From positions 1-64,000 of the forward strand of contig JBDTWB010000001.1 in assembly GCA_040006895.1 (NCBI GenBank): DNA of 64,000 nt, in the 5' to 3' direction. The notes below the pieces were generated by a model, which saw only the letters and a list, made by a program, of their open reading frames with translations, was not told the origin of the DNA and did not search any database. Below are positions 1 through 9,370 of this stretch, one piece after another. The first letter of the stretch is position 1; every line of letters begins with the position of its first letter. Source of the DNA: CAIWHR01 sp040006895 (GTDB lineage: Bacteria; Pseudomonadota; Gammaproteobacteria; Burkholderiales; Casimicrobiaceae). Made by a program: the position numbers and the translations under genes.

Positions 1-499
1 ATCGCGGGCGGACATGCGGGTCAGGCTGCACCCCGTCAGTAACCGCCGGGGTTCGCGGGCCCGCCGCGTGGCAGGTCGGTCCGCCAGTGCCGCCGCTGGG
101 CGTGTACCCAGGGAGACTGCGACGCTATCGCCGGATCTATCGGCAGGTCAGATCAAGATGCAGGGGTCGGCGCGGTGGGGGTCGTTGGGGCAGTGGGTGC
201 AGCGTGCCCAGTGGGCGCGGAATCCAGATCACGCGGAGGCATCGGCTCGGCTCGGCCTGGCCCGGGCGCAAGGCAGCAATGCCGAAGACGTCGCGAAGCT
301 TCTTGCGGAGGACACGGCTCGCGGCGCGGGCAGGGCATGTCGTTTCGGTCTACAGCGAAGTCGCCGCGGCTCGCCTCGTCTCGGGCGGCGGGCAACGCCA
401 GAGGGTGCAGGCAGGGCGACCAGCAAAAAGCGACGCGCGTCGGTGTAAATTTTCGGCGGGCCTGTGGTCGCAGCCGCGGCCGACCGTTGCCGGGGAAGC
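1..499. other. No supportable gene at the left edge
   Basis: Several open frames cross this stretch on both strands, but none gives a recognisable protein. Their translations are dominated by Arg, Gly, Pro and Ala, as expected for chance frames in GC-rich DNA, and no good ribosome binding site precedes any of them. It may be the 3' flank of the acidic protein gene that ends at 500, or a degraded region. No clear terminator is visible. Confidence 0.5.
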
Positions 500-1093
500 T
501 CAGCGCTTGCCGGGATTGCGGCCGCTACCGGGGCCGGTTTTGCCGCCAAGGCCGCCCGTGCCGCTCGGGCCGCCGATGCCGCCGGAGATCAGGCCCGGTT
601 GTTGGCCTCCGTCGGGGGCTTCCTGTTCGCCGTCGAGAGTGTCGAGGTCCTCGTCGGGTGCGTCCGCTACCTCGTCGGCCGGCAGATCAAGGGCTTCGAG
701 GGTCTGGCGTCCGGCATGGTCGCGCCGGGCGAAGTCGTGGGGATTCTGGTCACCCGGATAGAGGCGAAAGCTCTCTTCCCGCAGCACTTCGTCGTTCGGA
801 AGCGTTCCGTCGCGACCCACGGCGCCGCGTTCGCCGGTACCAGTGCGGTCGCTGTCGCTGTCGAGGTCGGCATCGCCGATGTCCGCGCCGGCGTCGGCAC
901 CTGGGCCATCCTCGTCGACATCAGACGTCGTACCCCTGTCGAGGCCGATGCCTTCCTGATGGTTGAGTCCCGGGCCCCCGGTAATATCGCTGCCGCTGTC
1001 GGTCGAATCGCTCGGCCCGAGTGCACCGGTGCCGTGACCTCGGTTGACGATGGGCTCTTCTTCGCCGGTGCGGAACATACTGCTGTGCGCCAT
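500..1093 (-). CDS. Acidic low-complexity protein of unknown function
   Basis: A 197-residue protein rich in Asp, Glu and Gly. The N-terminal part reads like a disordered chain with the motif EEEPIVNRGHGTGALGPSDS, and the middle and C-terminal parts carry acidic and Gly-rich runs. There is no signal peptide or membrane segment. The ATG was chosen because a strong GAAGGAGG lies just upstream; the frame stays open for 60 codons before it, but that extension is basic and unlike the rest. From memory, short acidic proteins with this N-terminus occur in Burkholderiales and are sometimes labelled chemotaxis protein without evidence, so I assign no function. A good sigma-54 promoter sits 30-45 bp upstream, which supports real, regulated expression. 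The gene is divergent from mscL. Confidence 0.72.
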   Translation of the reverse strand: MAHSSMFRTGEEEPIVNRGHGTGALGPSDSTDSGSDITGGPGLNHQEGIGLDRGTTSDVDEDGPGADAGADIGDADLDSDSDRTGTGERGAVGRDGTLPNDEVLREESFRLYPGDQNPHDFARRDHAGRQTLEALDLPADEVADAPDEDLDTLDGEQEAPDGGQQPGLISGGIGGPSGTGGLGGKTGPGSGRNPGKR

Positions 1094-1121
1094 GACAATC
1101 CTCCTTCGCTGGACTCGGAAC

Positions 1122-1139
1122 CAGCAAGGCATGTGCCAT
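1122..1139 (-). promoter_or_regulatory. Candidate sigma-54 (-24/-12) promoter for the acidic protein gene
   Basis: Read on the minus strand the site is TGGCACA-TGCC-TTGCT. It matches the RpoN consensus TGGCACG-N4-TTGCW at all but one conserved base and has the required GG-N10-GC spacing. The predicted start, about 12 nt after the GC, falls near 1112 and leaves a leader of about 19 nt containing the GAAGGAGG ribosome binding site. The geometry fits the gene start exactly. The activator is unknown. Confidence 0.65.
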
Positions 1140-1288
1140 CCCGGCCGGACGTGAATAGACCACCCGGCGAACGTGACCTTTCCTGCACTATAGTGAGAGG
1201 CTCGCGAGGAGAGCCGCTGTCGCCGCCGGTCGGGCGATCGCCAGGTCCGCGCGATCGTGCTCGCCCTTATCAATCGCGGAGGATGCAG

Positions 1289-1717
1289 ATGAGCTTTGGA
1301 TCGGAATTCCGGGAGTTCGCGCTGAAGGGCAACGTCATGGATCTGGCGGTCGGCGTCATCATCGGCGCTGCCTTCAGCAAGATCGTGGACTCGCTGGTGA
1401 ACGACATCATCATGCCGGTGATCGGCAAGCTATTCGGCGGCGTCGATTTCTCGAACTTCTACATCAAGCTTTCCGAGGGGCCGGCCGGCACGCCACAGAC
1501 GTATGCCGACCTGAAGAAGGCGGGTGTTGCTTTGATCGCATACGGGAATTTCATAACCGTGGTGCTGAATTTCGCGATCCTCGCGCTCATCATCTTCCTG
1601 ATGGTGCGGCAAATGAACCGGTTGAAGCGCGAAGCGCCGCCTTCACCTCCTGCCGCGCCCCCCGAGGAACTGCTGCTATTGCGCGACATCCGCAACAGCC
1701 TGCGGCCGACCTCCTGA
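1289..1717 (+). CDS. mscL: Large-conductance mechanosensitive channel MscL
   Basis: Inner-membrane pentameric channel that opens under membrane tension and releases solutes during osmotic downshock. The 142-residue length is normal for the family. The N-terminal amphipathic segment SFGSEFREFALKGNVMDLAV and the pore-lining first helix (AVGVIIGAAFSKIVDSL) are typical. A periplasmic loop follows, then a second membrane helix near residues 88-108, then a charged C-terminal helix (EELLLLRDIRNSL) that forms the cytoplasmic bundle. The second of two in-frame ATGs (1283 and 1289) is preferred because GGAGG lies six bases before it. A TATAGT within the palindrome CACTATAGTG, about 95 bp upstream, is a possible -10 element, with no convincing -35. 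Confidence 0.95.
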   Translation: MSFGSEFREFALKGNVMDLAVGVIIGAAFSKIVDSLVNDIIMPVIGKLFGGVDFSNFYIKLSEGPAGTPQTYADLKKAGVALIAYGNFITVVLNFAILALIIFLMVRQMNRLKREAPPSPPAAPPEELLLLRDIRNSLRPTS

Positions 1718-1948
1718 CGCGCCACGCTTAACCCGCGCGCGACGTCGACCCTCGAAGGCGCGAGTTGCCGCCGGTAGCGGATCTCTCCGGGTGCGATCAC
1801 TGCTGGCGTAACGGGGTGTGCGTCGGCCACGGTTGCAAGGGGCTATCCCGCGAGGGCTACCGCCGTCCAGGACCGCAACCGTTCCGTTGGAAGCGGAGCC
1901 CCGGGGCCGCTCAAAGGACGGCGCGGGGTCGCACAAACACGCCCAAAC

Positions 1949-1977
1949 AAAAAGCCGGGCATCGAGCCCGGCTTTTT
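1949..1977 (-). terminator. Rho-independent terminator of the cold-shock gene
   Basis: An inverted repeat AAAAAGCCGGGC / GCCCGGCTTTTT encloses a 5-nt loop. Read on the minus strand the stem runs directly into TTTTTGTTTG, a proper U-tract, 19 bp after the stop of the csp gene. The run of T on the plus strand means it could also stop transcription from mscL. Confidence 0.85.
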
Positions 1978-1995
1978 GCTGACGTGTGGTGTCGC

Positions 1996-2199
1996 TTACG
2001 CCGTCTGGATGTTGCTCGCTTGCTTGCCCTTCGGCCCGGTGGTGACTTCGAACTGCACCTTCTGGCCTTCCTTCAGGGTCTTGAATCCCGGCATGTTGAT
2101 CGCCGAGAAATGCGCGAACAGGTCTTCACCGCCGCCGTCCGGCGTGATGAATCCGAAACCCTTGGCGTCATTGAACCACTTCACAGTACCGGTTGCCAT
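1996..2199 (-). CDS. Cold-shock family RNA-binding protein
   Basis: A 67-residue single OB-fold cold-shock domain that binds single-stranded RNA or DNA and melts RNA secondary structure. The start MATGTVKWFNDAKGFGFI carries RNP1 (KGFGFI). RNP2 is DLFAHF, with Ala where Val is usual. The ATG is preceded by GAGGAAAT. About 260 bp without a gene lie upstream of the start, so the transcript may carry the long leader typical of cspA-type genes. A TTGACA hexamer on the minus strand at 2379-2384 has no good -10 partner. A strong terminator follows. Whether it is cold-inducible or constitutive cannot be read from the sequence. Confidence 0.95.
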   Translation of the reverse strand: MATGTVKWFNDAKGFGFITPDGGGEDLFAHFSAINMPGFKTLKEGQKVQFEVTTGPKGKQASNIQTA

Positions 2200-2456
2200 T
2201 TTGCTGATTTCCTCAAGAGTAAGTAATGGGCGTGTGCCCGTCCGATGTTTCGATCTCAAGGAAAGAACGGCGTACGGCGCTGTAAGAGCACGTACAAGGC
2301 CTAATTGCTGCCTTGGGACAAAACACGTGCGCGGAGAATACACAGAATCAGCGATGCGTGCCAGTATTTTTTACAACGTGTCAACCCCCGCCCGGGGCCC
2401 CGAATCAAGCGCTTAGGGCTTGGCGGCCGATTCTCGGCAAATTGCACTACTTTGGT

Positions 2457-3488
2457 TCAACCGGCAGCCATTTCCCGCCTGACCAGGTCGGCCCCGGCGC
2501 CCAGGGCGGCAAGTTTTCCCCGCGCGGTCGCCCGGGGAAGTGGGACCATGCCGCAGTTGGTACAGGGGAAGAGCCGCTCGGGCGAGACGTGCTTCATGGC
2601 CGTGCGGATGGTACGCGCGACGTCCTCCGCCGTCTCGATCTGGTCGCTCGCGACGTCAATGCATCCCACCAGGACATCCTTGCCGCGAAGCAGGCCGAGG
2701 AGGTCGATCGGTACGTGGGAGTTCGCGCATTCCAGCGAGACCTGGCGAATCGCCGACTGCGCGAGGAGAGGAAAGGTGTGCTCGTATTGCCGCCATTCGG
2801 CGCCGAGCGTGGCTTTCCAGTCGTTGTTCGCCTTGATGCCGTAGCCGTAACAGATATGGACGGCCGTGGTGCAGGGCAGATCGCGGGCCGCGCGCTCCAG
2901 CGTCGCAATACCCCAGTCCCGGACCTCGTCGAAATAGACGTTGAAGGCGGGCTCGTCGAACTGGATTACGTCGATCCCCGTAGCTGCGATTGCCAGTGCC
3001 TCCTCGTTCAGGATCTCGGCGAATGCCCAGGCGAGTTTCTCGCGGCTCCGGTAGTGCCCGTCGTAGAGGGTGTCGACCATCGTCATCGGACCGGGAAGCG
3101 TGTACTTCACCTTGCGGTCCGTCGTCCCGCGCAGGAACCGGGCGTCCTCGACGAATATGGGACCGGTGCGTGCAACCGGTCCGACGACCACGGGCACGTC
3201 GGCGTCATACCGATTGCGAATCCTGACCGTGCGCTTGTGCTGAAAATCGACGCCCTCGAGGCCCTCGATGAACGTGGTCACGAAGTGGCGACGGGTCTGT
3301 TCGCCGTCCGTCAGGATGTCGATGCCGGCCCGTTCCTGCTCTGCCACGACCACGCGGACTGCGTCGCGCTTGCCTTCGGCGAGGGCATCGCCTTCCAGCA
3401 GCCACGGCGCCCAGAGCGAACCCGGCGCGGCAAGCCAGCGGGGTTTGGGCAGACTTCCGGCCAGCGTGGTTTGCAGTAACTTGGGCAT
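2457..3488 (-). CDS. Core-type cobalamin-independent methionine synthase (MetE C-terminal domain only)
   Basis: 343 residues, corresponding only to the C-terminal catalytic barrel of MetE (full MetE is about 750 residues). The zinc site is intact: H211 and C213 in HICYGYG, E253 in SLECANSH and C312 in TNCGM. The N-terminal folate-binding half of MetE is absent. Short core-MetE proteins are known to be folate-independent methionine synthases. This one resembles, from memory, the MesD class that works with a DUF1852 partner (MesX), but no such partner gene is in the window. The ATG at the divergent promoter has GGAGAAG upstream. The expected role is methyl transfer to homocysteine in the cytoplasm. 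Methyl donor and subclass are inferred. Confidence 0.85.
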   Translation of the reverse strand: MPKLLQTTLAGSLPKPRWLAAPGSLWAPWLLEGDALAEGKRDAVRVVVAEQERAGIDILTDGEQTRRHFVTTFIEGLEGVDFQHKRTVRIRNRYDADVPVVVGPVARTGPIFVEDARFLRGTTDRKVKYTLPGPMTMVDTLYDGHYRSREKLAWAFAEILNEEALAIAATGIDVIQFDEPAFNVYFDEVRDWGIATLERAARDLPCTTAVHICYGYGIKANNDWKATLGAEWRQYEHTFPLLAQSAIRQVSLECANSHVPIDLLGLLRGKDVLVGCIDVASDQIETAEDVARTIRTAMKHVSPERLFPCTNCGMVPLPRATARGKLAALGAGADLVRREMAAG

Positions 3489-3511
3489 GGCACTTCTCCG
3501 TCGAGGCGCCG

Positions 3512-3517
3512 ATTATA
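3512..3517 (-). promoter_or_regulatory. Candidate -10 element for the methionine synthase gene
   Basis: A perfect TATAAT on the minus strand places the transcript start about 17 nt before the ATG, with the GGAGAAG ribosome binding site in between. No good -35 hexamer is seen at 16-18 bp; a TCGACA lies 20 bp upstream. No methionine-dependent regulatory element was recognised. Confidence 0.4.
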
Positions 3518-3654
3518 GAGTGTGCGTGGCCAGGGTTTGTCGAACGCGGCAAGGCTCGGCGCCGCGCGCCGCCCGGTCCGGCGCCGAACCCGGTCGACGC
3601 TCTTGACCCGTCGCCTCACCCCACGTACCGTGGCGCGACTCCGCAAGCGCCGCC

Positions 3655-4620
3655 ATGACCCGCATACTGCTTTCCGATCACGATTACCCCGACATCGCGC
3701 TCGAAGAAGAACTCTTCCGAGGTGCCGGTATCGAGCTTGCAACCGCCCAGTGCCGGACGGAGGACGACGTGATCGCCGCCGCGCAAGGCTGTCGCGCAAT
3801 CCTGCTCCAGTACGCACCGATTACCGCACGGGTCGTGGCCGCGCTGCCCGACCTCGGCATCGTGAGCCGCTACGGCGCCGGGTTCGACACCATCGACGTC
3901 GATGCCTGTGCGCGGCACGGCATCTGGGTCGCCAATTCGCCCGACTACGGCGTCGGCGAAGTCGCGACCCATGCCCTCGCCCTGGCCCTCTCCGCAATGC
4001 GCCACATCGTGGCGTACGACCGTGATATCCGCGCCGGAAGGTGGCACTATCTTTCCGCAGGAGAAGTGCGTCGCGCGAGCGCGATGACGCTCGGCATTGT
4101 CGGCCTCGGTCGCATCGGCAAGCGCATGGCGCACGTCAGCCGCAACGTCTTTCGCCGGGTGATCGCCTGTGATCCGCACATCATCGACGGCGACTTTCCG
4201 GCGTACGTGGACCGCGCCGGATTACGTGACGTCTTCGCCCAGAGCGACGTGGTCTCGCTGCACGTGCCGCTCAACGCCGAGACGCGCGGCATGGTCGACG
4301 CGGGGGTAATCGCGGCAATGCGGCCGGGCAGCTATCTCGTCAACACCGCGCGTGGCGCCGTCGTCGACGTGGACGCAGCCGTGGCGGCGGTGCAGAATGG
4401 CACGCTTGCCGGGCTTGCGCTCGACGTGCTGCCGCAGGAACCCGTGGCGCCGGGGTCCGCATTGCTGGCCGACCCGCGCATCATACTTTCGCCCCATGCC
4501 GCGTTCTTTTCGGTCGAATCCGAGCGGGAGTTGCGCGAGAAGGCGGCCCGGAATATCGTCACGTGGCTGAAGAGCGGACGGCCCGAGTACGTCGTGACAC
4601 CGGGCACGCGACACCCGTAG
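3655..4620 (+). CDS. D-2-hydroxyacid dehydrogenase, NAD-binding
   Basis: 321-residue member of the D-isomer-specific 2-hydroxyacid dehydrogenase family (phosphoglycerate dehydrogenase/CtBP-like), catalysing NAD(P)-linked interconversion of 2-oxo and D-2-hydroxy acids. The Rossmann motif GLGRIG is at residues 150-155, and the catalytic triad is R233 (NTARG), E262 (PQEP) and H281 (SPHAA). It lacks the C-terminal ACT domain of SerA. It is the first gene of a co-directional group, 87 bp ahead of a sugar-type ABC importer, so the substrate may be an acid derived from the imported solute. That link is inference; substrate specificity cannot be read. Confidence 0.88.
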   Translation: MTRILLSDHDYPDIALEEELFRGAGIELATAQCRTEDDVIAAAQGCRAILLQYAPITARVVAALPDLGIVSRYGAGFDTIDVDACARHGIWVANSPDYGVGEVATHALALALSAMRHIVAYDRDIRAGRWHYLSAGEVRRASAMTLGIVGLGRIGKRMAHVSRNVFRRVIACDPHIIDGDFPAYVDRAGLRDVFAQSDVVSLHVPLNAETRGMVDAGVIAAMRPGSYLVNTARGAVVDVDAAVAAVQNGTLAGLALDVLPQEPVAPGSALLADPRIILSPHAAFFSVESERELREKAARNIVTWLKSGRPEYVVTPGTRHP

Positions 4621-4707
4621 CATCGGATCGGACGCATCGGCGCGCGCCGGTCCGACAGCACGCCGAGCCGGCCGAAGATGCCGGCCGCGACGACATCGAG
4701 GAAGAGC

Positions 4708-5784
<1,077 letters not shown>

Positions 5785-5844
5785 CTTGCCGGTCCGGATC
5801 ATTGCTGTAGCCCCGCCCACAAACGAGTAACCAAGGAGGATTGC

Positions 5845-7167
5845 ATGAGCGATACCAAACGTCGGGATTTCCTGAAGACGACGGCCGGTGTAGCCGCAGG
5901 CGCGGCGCTCGGACCGCTCGTCTGGGTGAAGAACGCCGAAGCCCAGGAGTGGAAGAGCGCTCCGGAGAAGGGCGCCAAGCTGCGGGTGCTGCGCTGGAGC
6001 CGGTTCGTGCAGGGCGACATCGACCAGTACATGGCGAACGTCAAGAAATTCCAGGACAAGTACGGCATCGAGGTGCGGGTCGACAACGAGGGCTGGGAGG
6101 ACGTTCGCCCGAAGGCTGCGGTCGCGGCCAACACCGGCGCAGGGCCGGACATCATCCTGTCGACCAACGACGATGCCAACCTGTATCCGGACAAGCTCGT
6201 CGACGTGTCCGACGTCTGCAACTACCTCGGGGCGAAATACGGCGGCTGGTATCCGGTATGCGAGCAGTACCTCAAGCCGGACGGCAAGCGCTGGATCGGC
6301 GTGCCCCTGGGCTGCGCGGGCAATGCAGTCGTGTACCGCGCCAGCATGGTCAAGGCGGCGGGCTTCGATGGCATCCCCAAGGACACCGACGGCTTCCTCA
6401 AGCTCATGAAGGCGCTGCACGCGAAGGGCACGCCGGGCGGATTCGCGCTGGGCAACGCCACGGGCGACGGCAACACGTGGTGTCACTGGGTGGTCTGGGC
6501 GCACGGCGGCAAGATGGTCGACCAGAACAACAAGGTCGTGATCGACAGCCCGGAGACGATCCGGGCGCTCGAGTATGCGAAGGAGCTCTACTCGACCTTC
6601 ATCCCCGGGACGCTGTCCTGGCTCGATCCCAACAACAACAAGGCTTTCCTCGACAGCCAGCTCTCGGTGACCGCCAACGGGATCTCGGTCTATTACGCCG
6701 CCAAGAATGCCTCGGATCCGAAGATCAAGGACCTGGAGCCGGACATCTTCCACGCCAACTTTCCGGTCGGACCGGCGGGACGTCCTACGGAGTTCAACCT
6801 GTTCTTCAACCAGATGGTCTTCAAGTACAGCAAATACCCCAAGGCCGCGAAGGAATTCCTGCGCTTCATGATGGAGCCTGATCAGATCAATCCTTGGGTC
6901 TCGGCGGCAATCGGCTACGTGACGCCGGCATTGCGCCTGTACGAGAACCACCCGGTATGGAAGGACCCCAAGGCGACGCCCTATCGGGATGCGATGAAGA
7001 TCATGCTGCCCTCGGGTTATGCCGGCAAGCTCGGGTACGCGTCGGCTGGCGCGCTGGCGGACTTCATCATGGTGAACATGGTGGCCGAAGCTGCCTCCGG
7101 GTCGAAGAGTCCGAAGGAAGCGGCCGAGCGGGCGCAGAAGCGGGCGGAGCGCTATTACAAGGTCTGA
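5845..7167 (+). CDS. Solute-binding protein of the sugar-type ABC importer, Tat-exported
   Basis: 440-residue periplasmic binding protein of the family-1 (MalE/UgpB-like) type. The N-terminus has a twin-arginine signal (RRDFLKTTAGVAAGAALGP), followed by a likely cleavage after NAEAQ. Tat rather than Sec export suggests folding before export. AAGGAGG is well placed before the ATG. The mature part shows the usual two-lobe pattern, with Trp and Asn/Asp residues likely in the binding cleft. Two strong hairpins follow the stop, consistent with raised stability of this part of the message. The ligand is unknown; polyols, disaccharides or sugar acids are all possible. Confidence 0.9.
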   Translation: MSDTKRRDFLKTTAGVAAGAALGPLVWVKNAEAQEWKSAPEKGAKLRVLRWSRFVQGDIDQYMANVKKFQDKYGIEVRVDNEGWEDVRPKAAVAANTGAGPDIILSTNDDANLYPDKLVDVSDVCNYLGAKYGGWYPVCEQYLKPDGKRWIGVPLGCAGNAVVYRASMVKAAGFDGIPKDTDGFLKLMKALHAKGTPGGFALGNATGDGNTWCHWVVWAHGGKMVDQNNKVVIDSPETIRALEYAKELYSTFIPGTLSWLDPNNNKAFLDSQLSVTANGISVYYAAKNASDPKIKDLEPDIFHANFPVGPAGRPTEFNLFFNQMVFKYSKYPKAAKEFLRFMMEPDQINPWVSAAIGYVTPALRLYENHPVWKDPKATPYRDAMKIMLPSGYAGKLGYASAGALADFIMVNMVAEAASGSKSPKEAAERAQKRAERYYKV

Positions 7168-7170
7168 TAT

Positions 7171-7242
7171 TCCGTCGTGCATGGATCGCACGACGGATAC
7201 CAGCGCGCGTTGAACCGGTGTGTAATGCCGGTTGACGCGCGC
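7171..7242 (+). repeat. Two tandem stem-loops between binding-protein and permease genes
   Basis: The first hairpin starts three bases after the stop codon: arms TCCGTCGTGC (7171-7180) and GCACGACGGA (7188-7197) around a 7-nt loop. The second has stem blocks GCGCGCG (7203-7209) and AACCGG (7213-7218) pairing with CCGGTT (7228-7233) and CGCGCGC (7236-7242), with a small internal loop. Neither is followed by a U-tract, so they are not ordinary terminators. By analogy with the malE-malF intergenic elements they probably block 3' exonucleases and favour binding protein over permease expression. Confidence 0.65.
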
Positions 7243-7371
7243 AACCGCCAGCGCTCCCTTCGGTACAACAGATGACCCCTTACGCTTCATCCGCTGGTGC
7301 GTGCCGGGTGCCGACGATCGCGAAGGTCGTTACGTTCGCCGTGCATCCGGGACGTGGGCTAGAGCCCTGAG

Positions 7372-8322
7372 ATGGCAAGCACCGCAACCACGCCCGTACG
7401 AGCGCCGACAGCTTCGAGCCGGTTGGAGCGTGCGCTCGACAACCGCCACGTCCTCGGGGTGCTGTTCATGCTGCCCGCGGCCGTGCTGCTCCTGGTCTTC
7501 CTGACCTATCCGCTCGGACTGGGCACGTACCTCGGCTTCACCGACACCAAGATCGGCCGCGGCGGCGAATGGATCGGGCTGGAGAATTACATCTACCTGT
7601 GGGGCGACGACGTCACCCGCCTGGCGCTCTTCAACACGCTTTTCTACACGACCGTCGCCAGCATCATCAAGTTCGGTCTGGGCCTGTGGCTCGCGCTGCT
7701 GCTCAACAAGCACCTGCCGTTCAAGTCGTTCTTCCGGGCGATCGTGCTGCTGCCCTTCATCGTGCCGACGGCCTTGTCGGCGATCGCCTTCTGGTGGATC
7801 TACGATTCGCAGTTCTCGATCATCAGCTGGGGGCTCGTGCGCCTCGGGCTCATCGATCACTACATCGACTTCCTCGGCGATCCCTGGAACGCGCGCTTCT
7901 CGGTCATTGCCGCCAACATCTGGCGGGGTGTGCCGTTCGTGGCGATCTGCCTGCTCGCGGGGCTGCAGACCATCTCGCCTTCGTATTACGAGGCCGCCAG
8001 TCTCGACGGCGCTACCGAGTGGCAGCAGTTCCGACACGTCACCCTGCCGCTACTGACCCCGATCATCGCCGTCGTGATGACGTTCTCGGTGCTCTTCACG
8101 TTCACCGACTTCCAGCTGATCTACGTGCTGACCCGCGGCGGCCCGCTCAACGCCACCCATCTCATGGCGACGCTGTCCTTCCAGCGGGCGATTCCCGGAG
8201 GCAGCCTCGGCGAGGGCGCCGCGATCGCGACGGCGATGGTGCCTTTCCTGCTGGGAGCGATCCTGATCTCGTACTACGGCCTGCAACGGCGAGCGTGGCA
8301 GCAAGGCGGAGACGATCGATGA
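7372..8322 (+). CDS. ABC importer permease, MalF/UgpA type
   Basis: 316-residue inner-membrane permease with about six membrane helices; the first lies near residues 28-48 (VLGVLFMLPAAVLLLVFL). The EAA loop that contacts the ATPase reads EAASLDGATEWQQFRHVTLP. It pairs with the next permease to form the translocation path. It lies 204 bp after the binding-protein gene, a gap that holds two hairpins, so the permeases are probably made at lower level. The stop overlaps the next start as ATGA, which indicates translational coupling. Confidence 0.92.
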   Translation: MASTATTPVRAPTASSRLERALDNRHVLGVLFMLPAAVLLLVFLTYPLGLGTYLGFTDTKIGRGGEWIGLENYIYLWGDDVTRLALFNTLFYTTVASIIKFGLGLWLALLLNKHLPFKSFFRAIVLLPFIVPTALSAIAFWWIYDSQFSIISWGLVRLGLIDHYIDFLGDPWNARFSVIAANIWRGVPFVAICLLAGLQTISPSYYEAASLDGATEWQQFRHVTLPLLTPIIAVVMTFSVLFTFTDFQLIYVLTRGGPLNATHLMATLSFQRAIPGGSLGEGAAIATAMVPFLLGAILISYYGLQRRAWQQGGDDR

Positions 8323-9206
8323 GCGCGGCACCCGCAACACCCGAGACCGTCGATTCCCAGGGGATGAATTACCTCACCTCGCTGCCCCGCCGGGTGGTGA
8401 ACGTGTACCTGCCGCTGGTAGTGTTCCTGATCGTGTTGCTCTTCCCGTTCTACTGGATGGTCATCACCAGTGTGAAGCCGAACGAGGAGCTGCTCGCCCA
8501 CGAGGGCAATCCATTCTGGGTCTACCATCCGACACTCGATCACATCAAGAAGCTGCTGTTCGATACGGCGTATCCCGAGTGGCTCTGGAACACCGTCGTG
8601 ATCTCCGTGGTCGCGACGCTGCTGTCGCTATTTTGCAGCGTGCTCGCCGCCTACTCGATCGAACGATTGCGCTTTCGCGGGTCGCGCTACGTCGGGATGA
8701 GCATCTTCCTCGCCTACCTGGTGCCGCCGTCGGTGCTGTTCATCCCGCTCGCCACGATGGTGTACCAGTTGCACCTCTTCGATACCCGCTGGGCGCTGAT
8801 CCTGACGTACCCCACGTTCCTGATCCCGTTCTGCACCTGGCTGCTGATGGGCTATTTCAAGTCGATACCCTTCGAGCTCGAGGAGTGCGCGCTGATCGAC
8901 GGCGCGACCCGGTTGCAGATCCTGGTCAAGATCATCCTGCCCCTCGCCGTACCCGGGCTGATATCCGCCGGCATCTTTTCCTTCACCCTGTCGTGGAATG
9001 AGTTCATCTATGCCCTGACCTTCATCTCTTCTTCGGAGGTGAAGACCGTGCCGGTGGCGGTGGTCACCGAGCTGGTCGAGGGTGACGTCTACCACTGGGG
9101 CTCGCTGATGGCCGGGGCGCTGTTCGGCTCCCTGCCGGTTGCACTGCTGTACTCGTTCTTCGTGGAGTACTACGTCTCCGGTCTCACCGGAGCGGTGAAG
9201 GAGTAG
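8319..9206 (+). CDS. ABC importer permease, MalG/UgpE type
   Basis: 295-residue second permease of the importer with six predicted membrane helices. The first is near residues 31-50 (VYLPLVVFLIVLLFPFYWMV), and the EAA loop reads EECALIDGATRLQILVKIILP. The start codon lies inside the end of the preceding permease gene (ATGA overlap), a standard arrangement for stoichiometric production of the heterodimer. It is the last gene of the operon. No terminator with a U-tract was found in the 164 bp before grxD. Confidence 0.92.
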   Translation: MSAAPATPETVDSQGMNYLTSLPRRVVNVYLPLVVFLIVLLFPFYWMVITSVKPNEELLAHEGNPFWVYHPTLDHIKKLLFDTAYPEWLWNTVVISVVATLLSLFCSVLAAYSIERLRFRGSRYVGMSIFLAYLVPPSVLFIPLATMVYQLHLFDTRWALILTYPTFLIPFCTWLLMGYFKSIPFELEECALIDGATRLQILVKIILPLAVPGLISAGIFSFTLSWNEFIYALTFISSSEVKTVPVAVVTELVEGDVYHWGSLMAGALFGSLPVALLYSFFVEYYVSGLTGAVKE

Positions 9207-9341
9207 GGCGGCGTCCCGACGCGCATGCAGCGCATACGTCGCGGCAATCCCGGGGACGGCCGTCTCGCGCCGGTTCGACCGCGTGGAGGCGACGACCGGC
9301 AGCGGTTGATTTCCCGGGCGACGCCCCCATCTCGGCTCGGT

Positions 9342-9347
9342 TAGAAT
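9342..9347 (+). promoter_or_regulatory. Possible -10 element for grxD
   Basis: TAGAAT places a start near 9354, four bases before the AGAGGAG ribosome binding site of grxD. No convincing -35 hexamer is present at the normal spacing, so this rests on the -10 match and its position alone. Confidence 0.3.
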
Positions 9348-9370
9348 AGGCAATTCCAGAGGAGCCGGCC

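Noticed and set aside
1186..1195. CACTATAGTG palindrome between the acidic protein gene and mscL
   Set aside because: It could serve as a -10 on both strands, but there is no -35 on either side and 10-bp palindromes arise by chance.
2379..2384. TTGACA on the minus strand as the csp promoter
   Set aside because: No -10 hexamer at 16-18 bp; it stays only a note in the csp entry.
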